Of a stretch of 64,000 bases of DNA, positions 44,078 to 53,422 are shown piece after piece. Source of the stretch: Xenoacremonium recifei (taxonomy: Eukaryota > Ascomycota > Sordariomycetes > Hypocreales > Nectriaceae). A program made the translations under genes and the position numbers. The DNA is taken from positions 124,001-188,000 of the forward strand of contig WOFQ01000013.1 of the NCBI GenBank assembly GCA_012184525.1, in the 5' to 3' direction. Within the stretch, counting starts at the first letter, position 1, and every line of letters starts with the position of its first letter. Below the pieces are notes generated by a model. It was not told the DNA's origin and ran no database searches. It worked only from the letters and a program-made list of their open reading frames with translations.

Positions 44078-45745
44078 ATGTTCATCAATCAATTTCAAGT
44101 TGTTGGATGGGCCATCCTCCAGGGCTCGCTCCTGGCTGCTGCCCATCCATCAACATCAGCGAAAACCGCTTATGCAAAGTATATCAACTTCGCCAGCAAC
44201 GATATCCTTAATGGCGACGATGGACTTCCGTCACATCCCCTGTTGCCGGACTACGGAAAGCCTACATACCCTATCACCGTTGACGGCAATGGCCGTGAGC
44301 AGGTAGAGGCTCATTTGAGCTACTACGAGGGCAAATACTGGATGTACGCAGCCACTTGGGGTTGTGGTGGCTCTTTGTTTGTATACGCAATCATGAGCGA
44401 CATCAACTATCCCGAGAGTCCTGTCTACCCTCAGGGGGATTATGGAGAAGACGGAAACTGCGGTATCAAGACTTACTCTTCTCCAGACCTCACGAACTGG
44501 ACATTGGAGAACTTTTACCAACCATCAATCACCGTTGCCAACGTGACAAAGCCGCTCGTTAGGTACAGCGAAGCTACTGGCAACTATGTCATGTTCATGG
44601 GCGGCAACGCCCGTAACAACTACTTTTACGCGACGTCAAAATCACCCAGTGGCCCTTGGAGCAATCCCCCATCGGTAATGACCGGCTCCAATATCAACCA
44701 TGATTTTGATGTTGCCGTTGGCCCGGATGGAACTCATTACATCTTGTCCGATGTCTGGTCAACCGTCTACTCTGAATCGACGGAATACGGCATACCCGTC
44801 TGGGACATTTGGGTCCAAGAGCTCGCTCCGAACCTAACCGCGACTGTTGGAACGAACCAGACTTCGGCTCTTATTCGCACCGCCGAGGAGCTCAAAGCTC
44901 AAGGACTGAATCTCGAAGCCTGTGGCTTCTTCTACTATGACTCTTATTGGTACATCACCTTCGGCATGACGTGCATGAACTGCCCAGGATACATCTACTA
45001 CTACTACGCCGAGAACCCTCTTGGCCCTTACACCGACGGTGGCTTCATCAGCCAAGACGGATGCGGCGGACAAAACAAGGGAGCCAACGTGCTTCCTTCG
45101 GCAAAGGGTCCCGTTGTAGTGGCTGGTAACTTAGGTTACAAGACCAGCCCCGGAAACCAAGTCTATGAGAGTAAGATCTGGCACGCCGACAACCATCAGG
45201 CAGCTTCCAGCACCTACTTCTTCCCGCTCGAGTTCAACGCAGACCATACCATCAAGCCGATGACTTGCCCAGCCATTGCCAAGATTCCGCTTGCGGAGAA
45301 CATCACCGAATCCCCCGAGACCCCTGTACCATATCAGCTGGACTGCCGAGTGCGAAATTGGCAGACTGTCGTGCAAAAGTTCGGCACCCCACAATCGATG
45401 TCAACTCTTGAGTTCCCCGTCTGGCAACGCACTGATAACTTAGCTCCGACAATGAATGCCGGGCCTAAGCTCAATGGGCCGCTGAATGTCACCGTCAGCT
45501 TGACTGGGGGCGAGAATGTGACCTATTCATGGGCAGCTAGCAACATCTCTTGGGCGCCGAGTAAGATCTCACTTAATGTGTCAAATAAGGCTGTCACGGC
45601 TATTTATCTCAGCACCAATGCTACGAATGGTTGCTACGGAACGCTTGCAGAACCTAAGACCACGTCCGGGAACACGTATGGAGCTGTCGTTGGCGGCAAG
45701 TTGAGGACATCGGCCAAGGCTGACATGTATATTTATCAGAAGTAG
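44078..45745 (+). CDS. Secreted GH43-like five-bladed beta-propeller hydrolase
   Basis: Single-exon precursor of 555 aa; the frame is open slightly upstream but 44078 is the only ATG. A signal peptide (VVGWAILQGSLLAAAHPS) precedes a propeller domain with repeated blade motifs: EAHLSYYEGKYWMYAATWG, KTYSSPDLTNWTL, VRYSEATGNYVMFM, NYFYATSKSPSGPW, and HDFDVAVGPDGTHYILSD. These match the GH43 arabinofuranosidase/xylosidase/galactanase fold. The Asp in FDVAVGPDG and an early acidic residue are candidates for catalysis, but I cannot fix the triad. The last 130 residues form a beta-rich domain with several N-x-S/T sites. Acts outside the cell on arabinan, xylan or galactan side chains, most likely. 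Confidence 0.85.
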   Translation: MFINQFQVVGWAILQGSLLAAAHPSTSAKTAYAKYINFASNDILNGDDGLPSHPLLPDYGKPTYPITVDGNGREQVEAHLSYYEGKYWMYAATWGCGGSLFVYAIMSDINYPESPVYPQGDYGEDGNCGIKTYSSPDLTNWTLENFYQPSITVANVTKPLVRYSEATGNYVMFMGGNARNNYFYATSKSPSGPWSNPPSVMTGSNINHDFDVAVGPDGTHYILSDVWSTVYSESTEYGIPVWDIWVQELAPNLTATVGTNQTSALIRTAEELKAQGLNLEACGFFYYDSYWYITFGMTCMNCPGYIYYYYAENPLGPYTDGGFISQDGCGGQNKGANVLPSAKGPVVVAGNLGYKTSPGNQVYESKIWHADNHQAASSTYFFPLEFNADHTIKPMTCPAIAKIPLAENITESPETPVPYQLDCRVRNWQTVVQKFGTPQSMSTLEFPVWQRTDNLAPTMNAGPKLNGPLNVTVSLTGGENVTYSWAASNISWAPSKISLNVSNKAVTAIYLSTNATNGCYGTLAEPKTTSGNTYGAVVGGKLRTSAKADMYIYQK

Positions 45746-46497
45746 AAGACGCCAGAGGCCATTCCAGGCACCCCGATAATCAATCGATATTCCCTTAGAT
45801 ATCTTTTGAAACACGTCTTTTTCCCAATTTGCCAGTGATGGTTTTGTTAGCCACCGCAAATCGTTCGTCGTGAGGGCTGACAACCGCGAAGGCACCGAAT
45901 GACTCGTTTCTCTCCGACCTCCTTCAGGATTTACCAACAACAGATGGGGCAGTCACCATTTCCGGTCAAGACATGCAACCAGATAGTCGCAGCCAATTAT
46001 GGCCCCCATCGAAAACTCGTAGCGGTTGCCAAGATATCCTAGCGGCAGAAGCTGGGAGAGAGTGGGAAGGTGGAGAGATTACGTATGCTATGCAACGTTT
46101 CTTGGTTACCTTATTTTAAGCTTAATGAACGTAGGTATCGGGCCAAGTCTCTATCTTAAGCTCCTTCTATCCTTGAAAATAATGTGATCGTAAAAATTGC
46201 CGCCAAAACACGTACTCCGTAGACTTGATAATTAGATAAGAGGGAGGGAGTGCCTCACAACTTTTTGGCCGAGGCAATTTGTAAAGAACAGTAACCAACT
46301 CAAGACCTTAAGACAAAATAAAAAAAAGAGCATATGTAAGGAAAATACAATAAATCAACATTTGTTCCGTGTATGTTTTAAAATACAAATATGCCGGTTT
46401 ACAATTCCCTGCTACAAAAATTGGCCATGATCCCCAACTCCATCCTTCAGCTAAGTAAAACCCTCCAACTCCTTTCCCCAATGCTGTTAACCCGCTT
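45746..46497. other. Convergent intergenic region
   Basis: About 750 AT-rich bases between convergent GH43-like and CFEM genes. No gene seen. Confidence 0.55.
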
Positions 46498-47686
46498 TTA
46501 CTGAGGATGCTGATAAGTTTGTTGCTGTGGCGGGTAGTTCTGATATTGGACATTCGCAGGCATCTCGTGGATCGGCTGTGGCGTGTTCCCAGCGAGCTCG
46601 CTATGTTGCGGCGGCTGGTACTGCTGCGGCAGCAACTCGTGCATAGGGGAAGGGGTGGTTCCGACAAGTTCGTTGTGTTGCTGCTGTTGGTATTGCGGGG
46701 TTGAAAGCTCCTGGATAGGTGAGGGTGTCGTCATGGCGGTGACTACTCCATCGTTCTTCTCGTAGGGGGGTATGAACGCTCCTTGCTGCTGAGGAGGATA
46801 GTGCTGATCTTGCGGCGGGTAGCCGTAGCTCGGCGCAGGCGGCTGGTTGTACTGAGCTTGAGTCTGCTGCTGAAATGGCGGAGGCTGCTGGGAGGGAGGA
46901 GCAGCTTCGGAGATTTCGGCGGGCTGAGTTGGAGGTGCGGCAGCACCCTTGTTCTTCTTCTTCCACCAGGCGAAACCACCGAGGACACTGGCAATGAGAG
47001 GCACGCCCACACCAATCGCCACACCCAACGCTGTCTTCAGAGTTTTGCCAGACGAGTGGTGGTGCGAGTAGCTGCTATGACTGCTGCTGCTGCTTCCTCC
47101 ATAGCTGCCACTGTCGTCACCACTGCTATCATCACCGGACGACGATGTCACAGTCGCAACAACCCCTCCGGCAGTCACTGTGACTACCGAGCCACCCGCA
47201 GTATTTGAACCCCCGCTGACCTCTGTTACCGTCTCCTTCGTATCCGCAGATGTGGCTGAGGCAACGGCCGTCTTGGTAGTTGCTGAGGCAAGTGATGATG
47301 GACAAGCCAGATTTCCAGGAAGCGAGACACCCACGGCCGAACAGATGCTCTTCACGTAGGACTCGGCCTCTTCCCGATCAGAGTCACTGCATTCTTCATG
47401 AAGACAGCAAATCTGGCTGTCGAGGTAGTCATCATCCTTGCAAATACAGTCGATATCTAGGGCGTCGCAAGAGGTCGTAGTCAAGGTGCCGCTGCTCGTG
47501 AAGCCATAATAGCATGCGTCCTAAACCACAGACAGGGATGTCAGTATTTGGGAAGACTTCGCGGAAGCTTTCCTGTCGATATGTAGTCGAATGACTTACA
47601 GCACAAGCCGGTAGTGTTTGAGCCGCAACATAGTTCGCGCAGGCCAAGACGGCCAACAACGACACTGAATTCCGCAGAGGCGCCAT
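46498..47686 (-). CDS. CFEM-domain membrane protein with repetitive Pro/Gln cytoplasmic tail
   Basis: Predicted 369 aa from exons 47600-47686 and 46498-47520 (1110 nt). Signal peptide (SVSLLAVLACANYVAAQ), then a CFEM cysteine domain at about residues 24-90 (LPACADACYYG, TSCDALDIDCICKDDDY, ICCLHEEC, YVKSIC), whose Asp in DIDCIC is the position linked to haem binding in studied CFEM proteins. A Ser/Thr/Val-rich stalk, likely O-glycosylated, leads to one transmembrane helix (ALGVAIGVGVPLIASVLGGFAWW) with a KKKNKG stop-transfer. The tail is Pro/Gln-rich and ends with three imperfect repeats of about 27 residues built on TPSPI.EL and QYQ. Single-pass architecture recalls a wall-integrity or haem/iron receptor. 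It is not a GPCR. Confidence 0.88.
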
Positions 47687-49599
47687 CGTAAACTGACGAA
47701 ACCAGGGGAGTCGTACGTGGACGCGGACTTGGCGCTTTGTGGCTCTCTATAAAGCCCCTATGGCGCCCGTTGAAGCTATCCTAAGAATGCGGCGCGAGTC
47801 CCAAAAGGGGCCCTCGTAAACGAGCTGAAGGCCCGGCGCCTTGCATCCGGCGAGCTAACCCCAGGCCGTGGAGTCAATTTGGCATTAGAGACAAGCTTGC
47901 TTCTTGAGGTGAGAAGCCTGATACGTCGGAGCTGCTGGAGCATCCCGAAGACCCATGTTGGCGCCGCAGGGGATTCAGCCTAGGGAGATGCCCAACTGCA
48001 GAGGGTTTGAGAGCGATGGATGCCAAAGTGCCGTGTTTGCCGGCTCCTGGCTGGACAGAGGCGGCTCTGGAGGGCAAGCCGTTCCGCGCTATGGAGGTTC
48101 TCCCCACAGATAGCGGAATGAGCTGAAAAGACCCCTGTCCTGAGGCCGGAGTGCGTTCCCGTGGGCAAGTGATCAAAGATTATATAAGTCTAGAGGGGAG
48201 ACCACCAAATTTGGGCATGTGAGAGCGGGAGGGATGTCAAAAATGGGTGAGCCAGAGTCCTGCGGTGTTCGATTGAAAGCGTCTGTTTCCTTCGCCTCGA
48301 TTTTCCCGCCGAACTCGAAACGACGATACTCGACCCTCGACAAAACTCGAGACATCAATTTAGGCGCAGAGATCCGCTAGGCAAACCACGAGATCCGCCA
48401 CCTCTCCCTTCTTCCCGCTGGCAAAGCACCGCCTCCGCCACAAGTGCCTGTTGGTGCAAGCTTCAATGTAACTCTATGGCCAGAACTGGGCTGAACGATC
48501 GGGGAGGATCTCCAGCGCATAGGAGTAAGGCATTTTCCATGGCCGTGTTATCCGTGAGCAGAAAATATCCATATCCATCCCATTTGAGACTTGCCCAAAG
48601 CATGGTGAGTTGGCCTAGCATACATATACGAGCTGCGGCTGGGACCTTCCAGAGTCCCCGGAAAGCGCTGCAAGTCATCCGTGAGATCCGCCTCAAAGGG
48701 AAGGTCCAATCTCGAGTTTGACATTGTCATAATTTTCCAGTACCGGAAGGAGTTGCGCAGAAGCCAGGATGCCAGATTCATAGGGGGTTTGGCTACTAGC
48801 CAGAAGTTGCCGTGCAACAAATCGTAGAATGGCCACACAATCTGAATGAGAACATGACTGTGCTGTTCATGACCGGATTGTACAACGTTCAGCCGAAGAA
48901 CAAGCAACAAAGCGTTGTCCGTTCCGGAATTGAAGATTCGCGATCGACGAAGCAGGGGTCTTCCGCCGCCAGTGGCAACGAAACAGCTTCCGGAATGATC
49001 GTCCCCATTTACAGCATGAAACTTGCAATTATTGGCGGGGAGAAGCGAGCATGCGGAATGAGCGGAAACGGCTCGGGAGGATGCGAGACTGGGATTGTGC
49101 TGACATTTGAAGCTTATTTCGCCTCGATGCAACGGTGGGTTTCACGGCGTGATGTAGAGAATTTTCTTGACGTTGGCGAAACGAGCTTATGGACGTTCCA
49201 AGAGAAACAGAATGGTTTTTCTTGAGGTACATTTTGGCCGATGACTGTGTCTGGGAGTAGGATAGAAGAAGCCTCCTGATCAGAATCCCTTCTGTAAATC
49301 GGGGCGATCACGTGACTTACCGGAACATCTTCATTTTTCCTTGTCTCACCGAGATGCCTCAGTTGGGTGAAATACTTATCCTCGGGCAAATATATCTCTC
49401 TTTCGGGTCTCATCCGCGAGCCTATCTACTTCCTAGAGTTTCATACTATTCAGTTTCGGCAAGAAGCATGGTTTTCGGTGCCATTACTCGACCACATTCC
49501 TTCGGGTTTGGGGCTGTTTATCGGGTCAAGATGGCCGAAAACATCCCCGCTTCTCCCTCCGTATTCAAACCCGAATAATGGGATATCCCTTTCCACGCA
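47687..49599. promoter_or_regulatory. Divergent intergenic region, 1.9 kb
   Basis: Separates the CFEM gene from the regulator at 49600. Frames up to 194 codons occur on both strands at 48548-49225 but overlap each other and show no motif. Repeated TTTCGGGT/CTCGAAAC-like strings are present around 48310 and 49400-49510. No gene supported. Confidence 0.5.
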
Positions 49600-51670
49600 A
49601 TGCGGACGACGATTGCTTGTCAGCGGTAAGGCTTGTGACTATAATAAAGCCATTCATTATGCTGATTGTGTGCCGATAGCTGTAGGTTAGTCGAGCTCGA
49701 TACTATGTCATTGGCCGAAGTCGGCATTAACATTGTCATAGGAGTTCGAAGATCAAATGCAAGCACAATGGAAAGTCTCCTTGTGCTGGCTGCTCCAAGA
49801 GTGGGAACACCCAAACTTGCGTCTTGAGCGGGCCGTTTGATGGCCAAAAGAAGAGCCCTCGCACGCCAGCAAGAGTTGCGAAAAGGAAGCGAATATCTCG
49901 CGGCGATGTCAAACCTCCGACTGAGCGGGAAACACATCCAGCCCAGCAGACTGCGAGCGACGTCGATACGGTGAAACTCATCTTTGAAGAAGTTCCTCGA
50001 GATCATCTCGCCAAGGCAATGGCCATCTTCCAAGCGCAGTTCCCGGAATTTGGCTTTATCCATCCCAATGATCTGGACTACCAGGTCGATGACATGACAG
50101 CAGTCCAAATGCTGCGATTGCTATCTATCCTCGCAGTATCCTATCGGTATTTGGATACATCGTCTCCCAAATCAGGTCGAGAATATGCGTCCCTCGCTGC
50201 GTCGGAACTCCACAAGCGCCTCACCACATCCCCTGGCGTCAACCTCATCCAGGCATTTCTCATCCTCTCGCTCTACGACTGGGGCGAAGGCGAAGGCTTC
50301 AGCGCCTGGATGCACGCCGGAGCTGCTGCGAGAATGGCTCTAGGTACTCTCAGCATCAGCCCGTCAGTCGGAGTGAGGCGTTCCCTCTCTGAGGTCGAGA
50401 AGAGGACCGTTTGGACTTGCTTCATCATGGACAAGCTCCTCAGCTGCGGGAAACGACGACAACCCATGTTTCACCTCGAAACCATGGACTTTCCCTTTCC
50501 ATCCAACGACATGGACTTTGCATATGGGTCAAGCCACTCGCAGGGTCCTTACGCTGTCCAGGCTTTGTATGGGATCGGAGACTACTTCCTCCTTGCTGTT
50601 AGAGGCTTTCACATCTGGTCTAAAATACACACCTGGGTTGGAGAAGGCGGCAGGCGGCTACCAGGCATGGCAGAGCCCGAGCAGTGCCCCTGGAGAAGTA
50701 CATCGCAGTGGAACCTCATGAGGGAAGAACTTCTGGATTGGAGGAACTCGTACGAGCCGCAACTCAAATATCCGGAAACCAAGGCGGCGGTCCACGTCCA
50801 CCTGCGACAGGCCGAGAAGTTCGGATATCTCAATCTCATCTATTACATCAGGTGAGTTACGGCTCTCAGCCTTCAATGCCATGTTCTCTTAATGACTCTC
50901 CTTTCTCCAGCTACTTGTTCCTCTGTCGTGAGTACATACCCTTCGCCCCAGTGGGCGAAACCCGTCCTCGAGGTCCCATCGAGCGACCTCTGCTCAAAGA
51001 CGTCGGACCAGCAGAGTTCTGGGTCCAGAACGCCGCGCAGCTATTTCACTGTACAACTCAAATATCCAATATCCTCAAAGACCTCCGCGTTGCAGGAGTG
51101 CCCATCCAAACGCCCTTTACAGGGCTCTGCTCGTTCTCTGCCGCCATTCTAAGCTACTACGCCGCGTCATTTCCAGCATTCATGGGATTTAACGAATCCC
51201 AGACCGATTTTGCAAAAGAGCAGGCAGACCAGAGCATGTCTGAACTGAAAAGGATTGGGGAAGTATGGCGAATCGCCGAGGAATGGATCAACGTTGCCGA
51301 GACGGGCATGAGCTTGTTCAATAGAATCACCTCGGCGACTCACGGCCGTACTGTGAGAAGGTCGCGGTACGATTACCCTGAGCTGGAGGACTCAATGCAC
51401 TTGGCACCGTTGAAGGGCATGCCTCGTCCGAGCTTGGTGCACCCCGTACCGAATCCTCAGGAGGCTACTGAGAATGAGACGGCTGGCGTTCACGCAGCGG
51501 GATTGGAAGCAAATGGTCCATCTACACAAGCTGATATTCAAGAGAACATGCCTCTCGAAGGTCTGCCTACCATCGATAACGAGTTCATGGATGAAGACAG
51601 TTGGCGGTTGTGGTCGTTCTGGGACGACCCTCATCTCCTGTCTACATTCAGCGACTATGGTGGACAATAG
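49600..51670 (+). CDS. Zn(II)2Cys6 transcription factor, zinc cluster assembled through a 6-nt micro-exon
   Basis: Nuclear regulator, predicted 633 aa from exons 49600-49625, 49680-49685, 49742-50851 and 50911-51670 (1902 nt, in frame). The spliced N-terminus reads MRTTIACQRCRSSKIKCK, then SPCAGC and TQTC, a complete six-Cys cluster. The second Cys comes only from the 6-nt exon CTGTAG, flanked by gatag and gttagt. Using one long intron instead would keep the frame but delete that Cys. The fungal TF domain covers about residues 90-450, with ELHKRLTTSPGVNLIQAFLIL and RTVWTCFIMDKLLSCGKRR as recognisable blocks. C-terminus is acidic with Trp (DEDSWRLWSFWDD). It precedes a class III aminotransferase by about 0.28 kb on the same strand. 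Confidence 0.88.
49680..49685 (+). other. Predicted 6-nt micro-exon (CTGTAG)
   Basis: Lies between introns 49626-49679 (gtaagg..gatag) and 49686-49741 (gttagt..catag). It supplies the last base of an Arg codon, TGT for the second zinc-cluster Cys, and two bases of the next Arg codon. All four splice sites are GT/AG and both introns are of normal size (54 and 56 nt). Confidence 0.8.
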
Positions 51671-51945
51671 GGGATTTCATCAGAACGATAAAGGAAACCC
51701 TCTTTTACGATGACTCTCTCAGGGCTTTCTCATACGATCAGCATGTCGTTCAAGTCTGTCCCTATGGGAAGTTGAGTCCACCCTTTCCCGAGCGATCGGG
51801 TTCGCTCCAAACCCGAGATCAGCCAAACCCGAACCCGACATCTCCACGATCGCGCCGTATAAGAGATAAGTTCATGATAACAAGCCTCATGAGCGTCTCA
51901 ACTCATCACCATCTCAAAACACCAACTCCCTCCCAGAATCTCAAG

Positions 51946-53343
51946 ATGACGCAAAAGGATCTCATCCCCCCTGACAATGCCCCCTATCCCCTACCAGAAC
52001 CGCATCTCATGCACCGCTCCCTCCACGAGCGCCCCCTCGAAGTCACCTCCGCCTCCGGCAGCTACCTCACCTTGACCTCCTCCCGCCGTATCCTCGACTT
52101 CTGCGCCGGCGCCGCCGTTGCCGTCATCGGCCACGCGCATCCCGCCGTGCAATCCGCCATTCTCGCCCAAACATCCCTAGTCTCCTACGTCCACACCGGC
52201 GCCTTCACCACCGCCAGCGCCGAGGCTTTGGCCGACTGTCTTCTCAAAGACAAGCCGTTCGGGCTCACACGCGCGTACTTCATCTGCTCCGGGAGTGAAG
52301 CGACGGATAGTGCGCTAAAGCTTGCGCGGCAGTACCATGTTGAGAATGGCGAGCCGCAGCGCGTGCGGTTGGTTGCGCGTAGACGTGCCTATCATGGAAA
52401 CACGCTCGGCGCCATGAGCGTGGGAAGTTTCATTACGCGGCGGGCGCCTTATGAGGACGCTCTGCTGCTTGACGAGCGCCGCGTGAGCTTTGTAAGTCCG
52501 GCGTACGCCTACCGCGGTCAGCGAGAAGGTGAGACTGAGGAGGAGTACGGCGCGCGGCTAGTCGAGGAGCTGGATGCTGAGTTCCAGCGTGTTGGGCCGG
52601 AGACTGTCATGGCGTTTATTGCTGAGACGATAGGCGGCGCCACGGCTGGGTGTATCATGCCACCGAAGGGCTACTTGGCGGGCGTACGGCGCGTCTGTGA
52701 CAAGTACGGCATCTTGCTCATCCTCGACGAAGTCATGTGCGGCAGCGGCCGTATGGGCACGTACTTCGCCTTCGAGCCGCACAACGTCTGCCCCGACTTG
52801 GTGACCCTCGGCAAAGGCGTCGGCGGAGGATATGCGCCCATCGCAGGCGTGTTAGCGAACGAGAAGATTGTGAATGTGCTGAAGCGAGGAACCGGGGGCT
52901 TCAATCACGGACATACGTATCAAGCACATCCCGTGAGCTGTGCGGCGGCATTGGCTGTCCAGAAAGTCATAGAACAGGACGGCCTGGTTGAGAGGTGTGC
53001 CAAGATGGGTGTTGTGCTCGAAAAGGCGCTGCGGGATGTCTTTGGGAACGTCGAGCATGTTGGAGATATCCGCGGCGGAGGATTGTTCTGGGGAATTGAG
53101 TTCGTCAAGAATAAGAAGACCAAAGAGCCGTTTCCTGCGGACCTCAAATTTGGCATTCGAGTGCAGGAAACAGCCCTGGAGATGGGGTTGGCAGTGTATC
53201 CTGGTTCGGGCACAGCAGATGGCTACGTGGGCGATCACATCATTTTGGCACCGCCCCTGAATATCTCGAGGGAAGACATGGATATCGCCCTCAAACTGCT
53301 TAAGGAGGCGTATGATAAGGTGGTTTCATCTATTCTCATATAG
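51946..53343 (+). CDS. Class III PLP-dependent aminotransferase
   Basis: Fold-type I PLP enzyme of 465 aa (omega-amino acid/ornithine/GABA aminotransferase class), intronless. Recognisable blocks: FCAGAAVAVIGHAHPAV, the phosphate loop FICSGSEATDSALKLARQYH, YHGNTLGAMS, the PLP-binding Asp in ILLILDEVMCGSGRMGTYFAFE, and the Schiff-base Lys in TLGKGVGGGYAPIAG, followed by HGHTYQAHPVSCAAAL. In-frame Mets at 51873 and 51888 would add a Ser/Thr/His-rich basic extension resembling a mitochondrial presequence. A TATAAGAG box at about 51857 lies too close to 51873 for that Met to be used from it, favouring 51946. The regulator just upstream may control it. Amino donor and acceptor cannot be told. Confidence 0.92.
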   Translation: MTQKDLIPPDNAPYPLPEPHLMHRSLHERPLEVTSASGSYLTLTSSRRILDFCAGAAVAVIGHAHPAVQSAILAQTSLVSYVHTGAFTTASAEALADCLLKDKPFGLTRAYFICSGSEATDSALKLARQYHVENGEPQRVRLVARRRAYHGNTLGAMSVGSFITRRAPYEDALLLDERRVSFVSPAYAYRGQREGETEEEYGARLVEELDAEFQRVGPETVMAFIAETIGGATAGCIMPPKGYLAGVRRVCDKYGILLILDEVMCGSGRMGTYFAFEPHNVCPDLVTLGKGVGGGYAPIAGVLANEKIVNVLKRGTGGFNHGHTYQAHPVSCAAALAVQKVIEQDGLVERCAKMGVVLEKALRDVFGNVEHVGDIRGGGLFWGIEFVKNKKTKEPFPADLKFGIRVQETALEMGLAVYPGSGTADGYVGDHIILAPPLNISREDMDIALKLLKEAYDKVVSSILI

Positions 53344-53422
53344 CATCATATTAAGGATCAGAGCGGTCTCTCATGCATTTCATTGTGTTTGATCAAGATT
53401 GCGCGTCGTTCGTCTCGTCGTT

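Noticed and set aside
48548..49225. Opposed frames of 194 and 137 codons
   Set aside because: They overlap on opposite strands, lack motifs and have no supporting splice structure.
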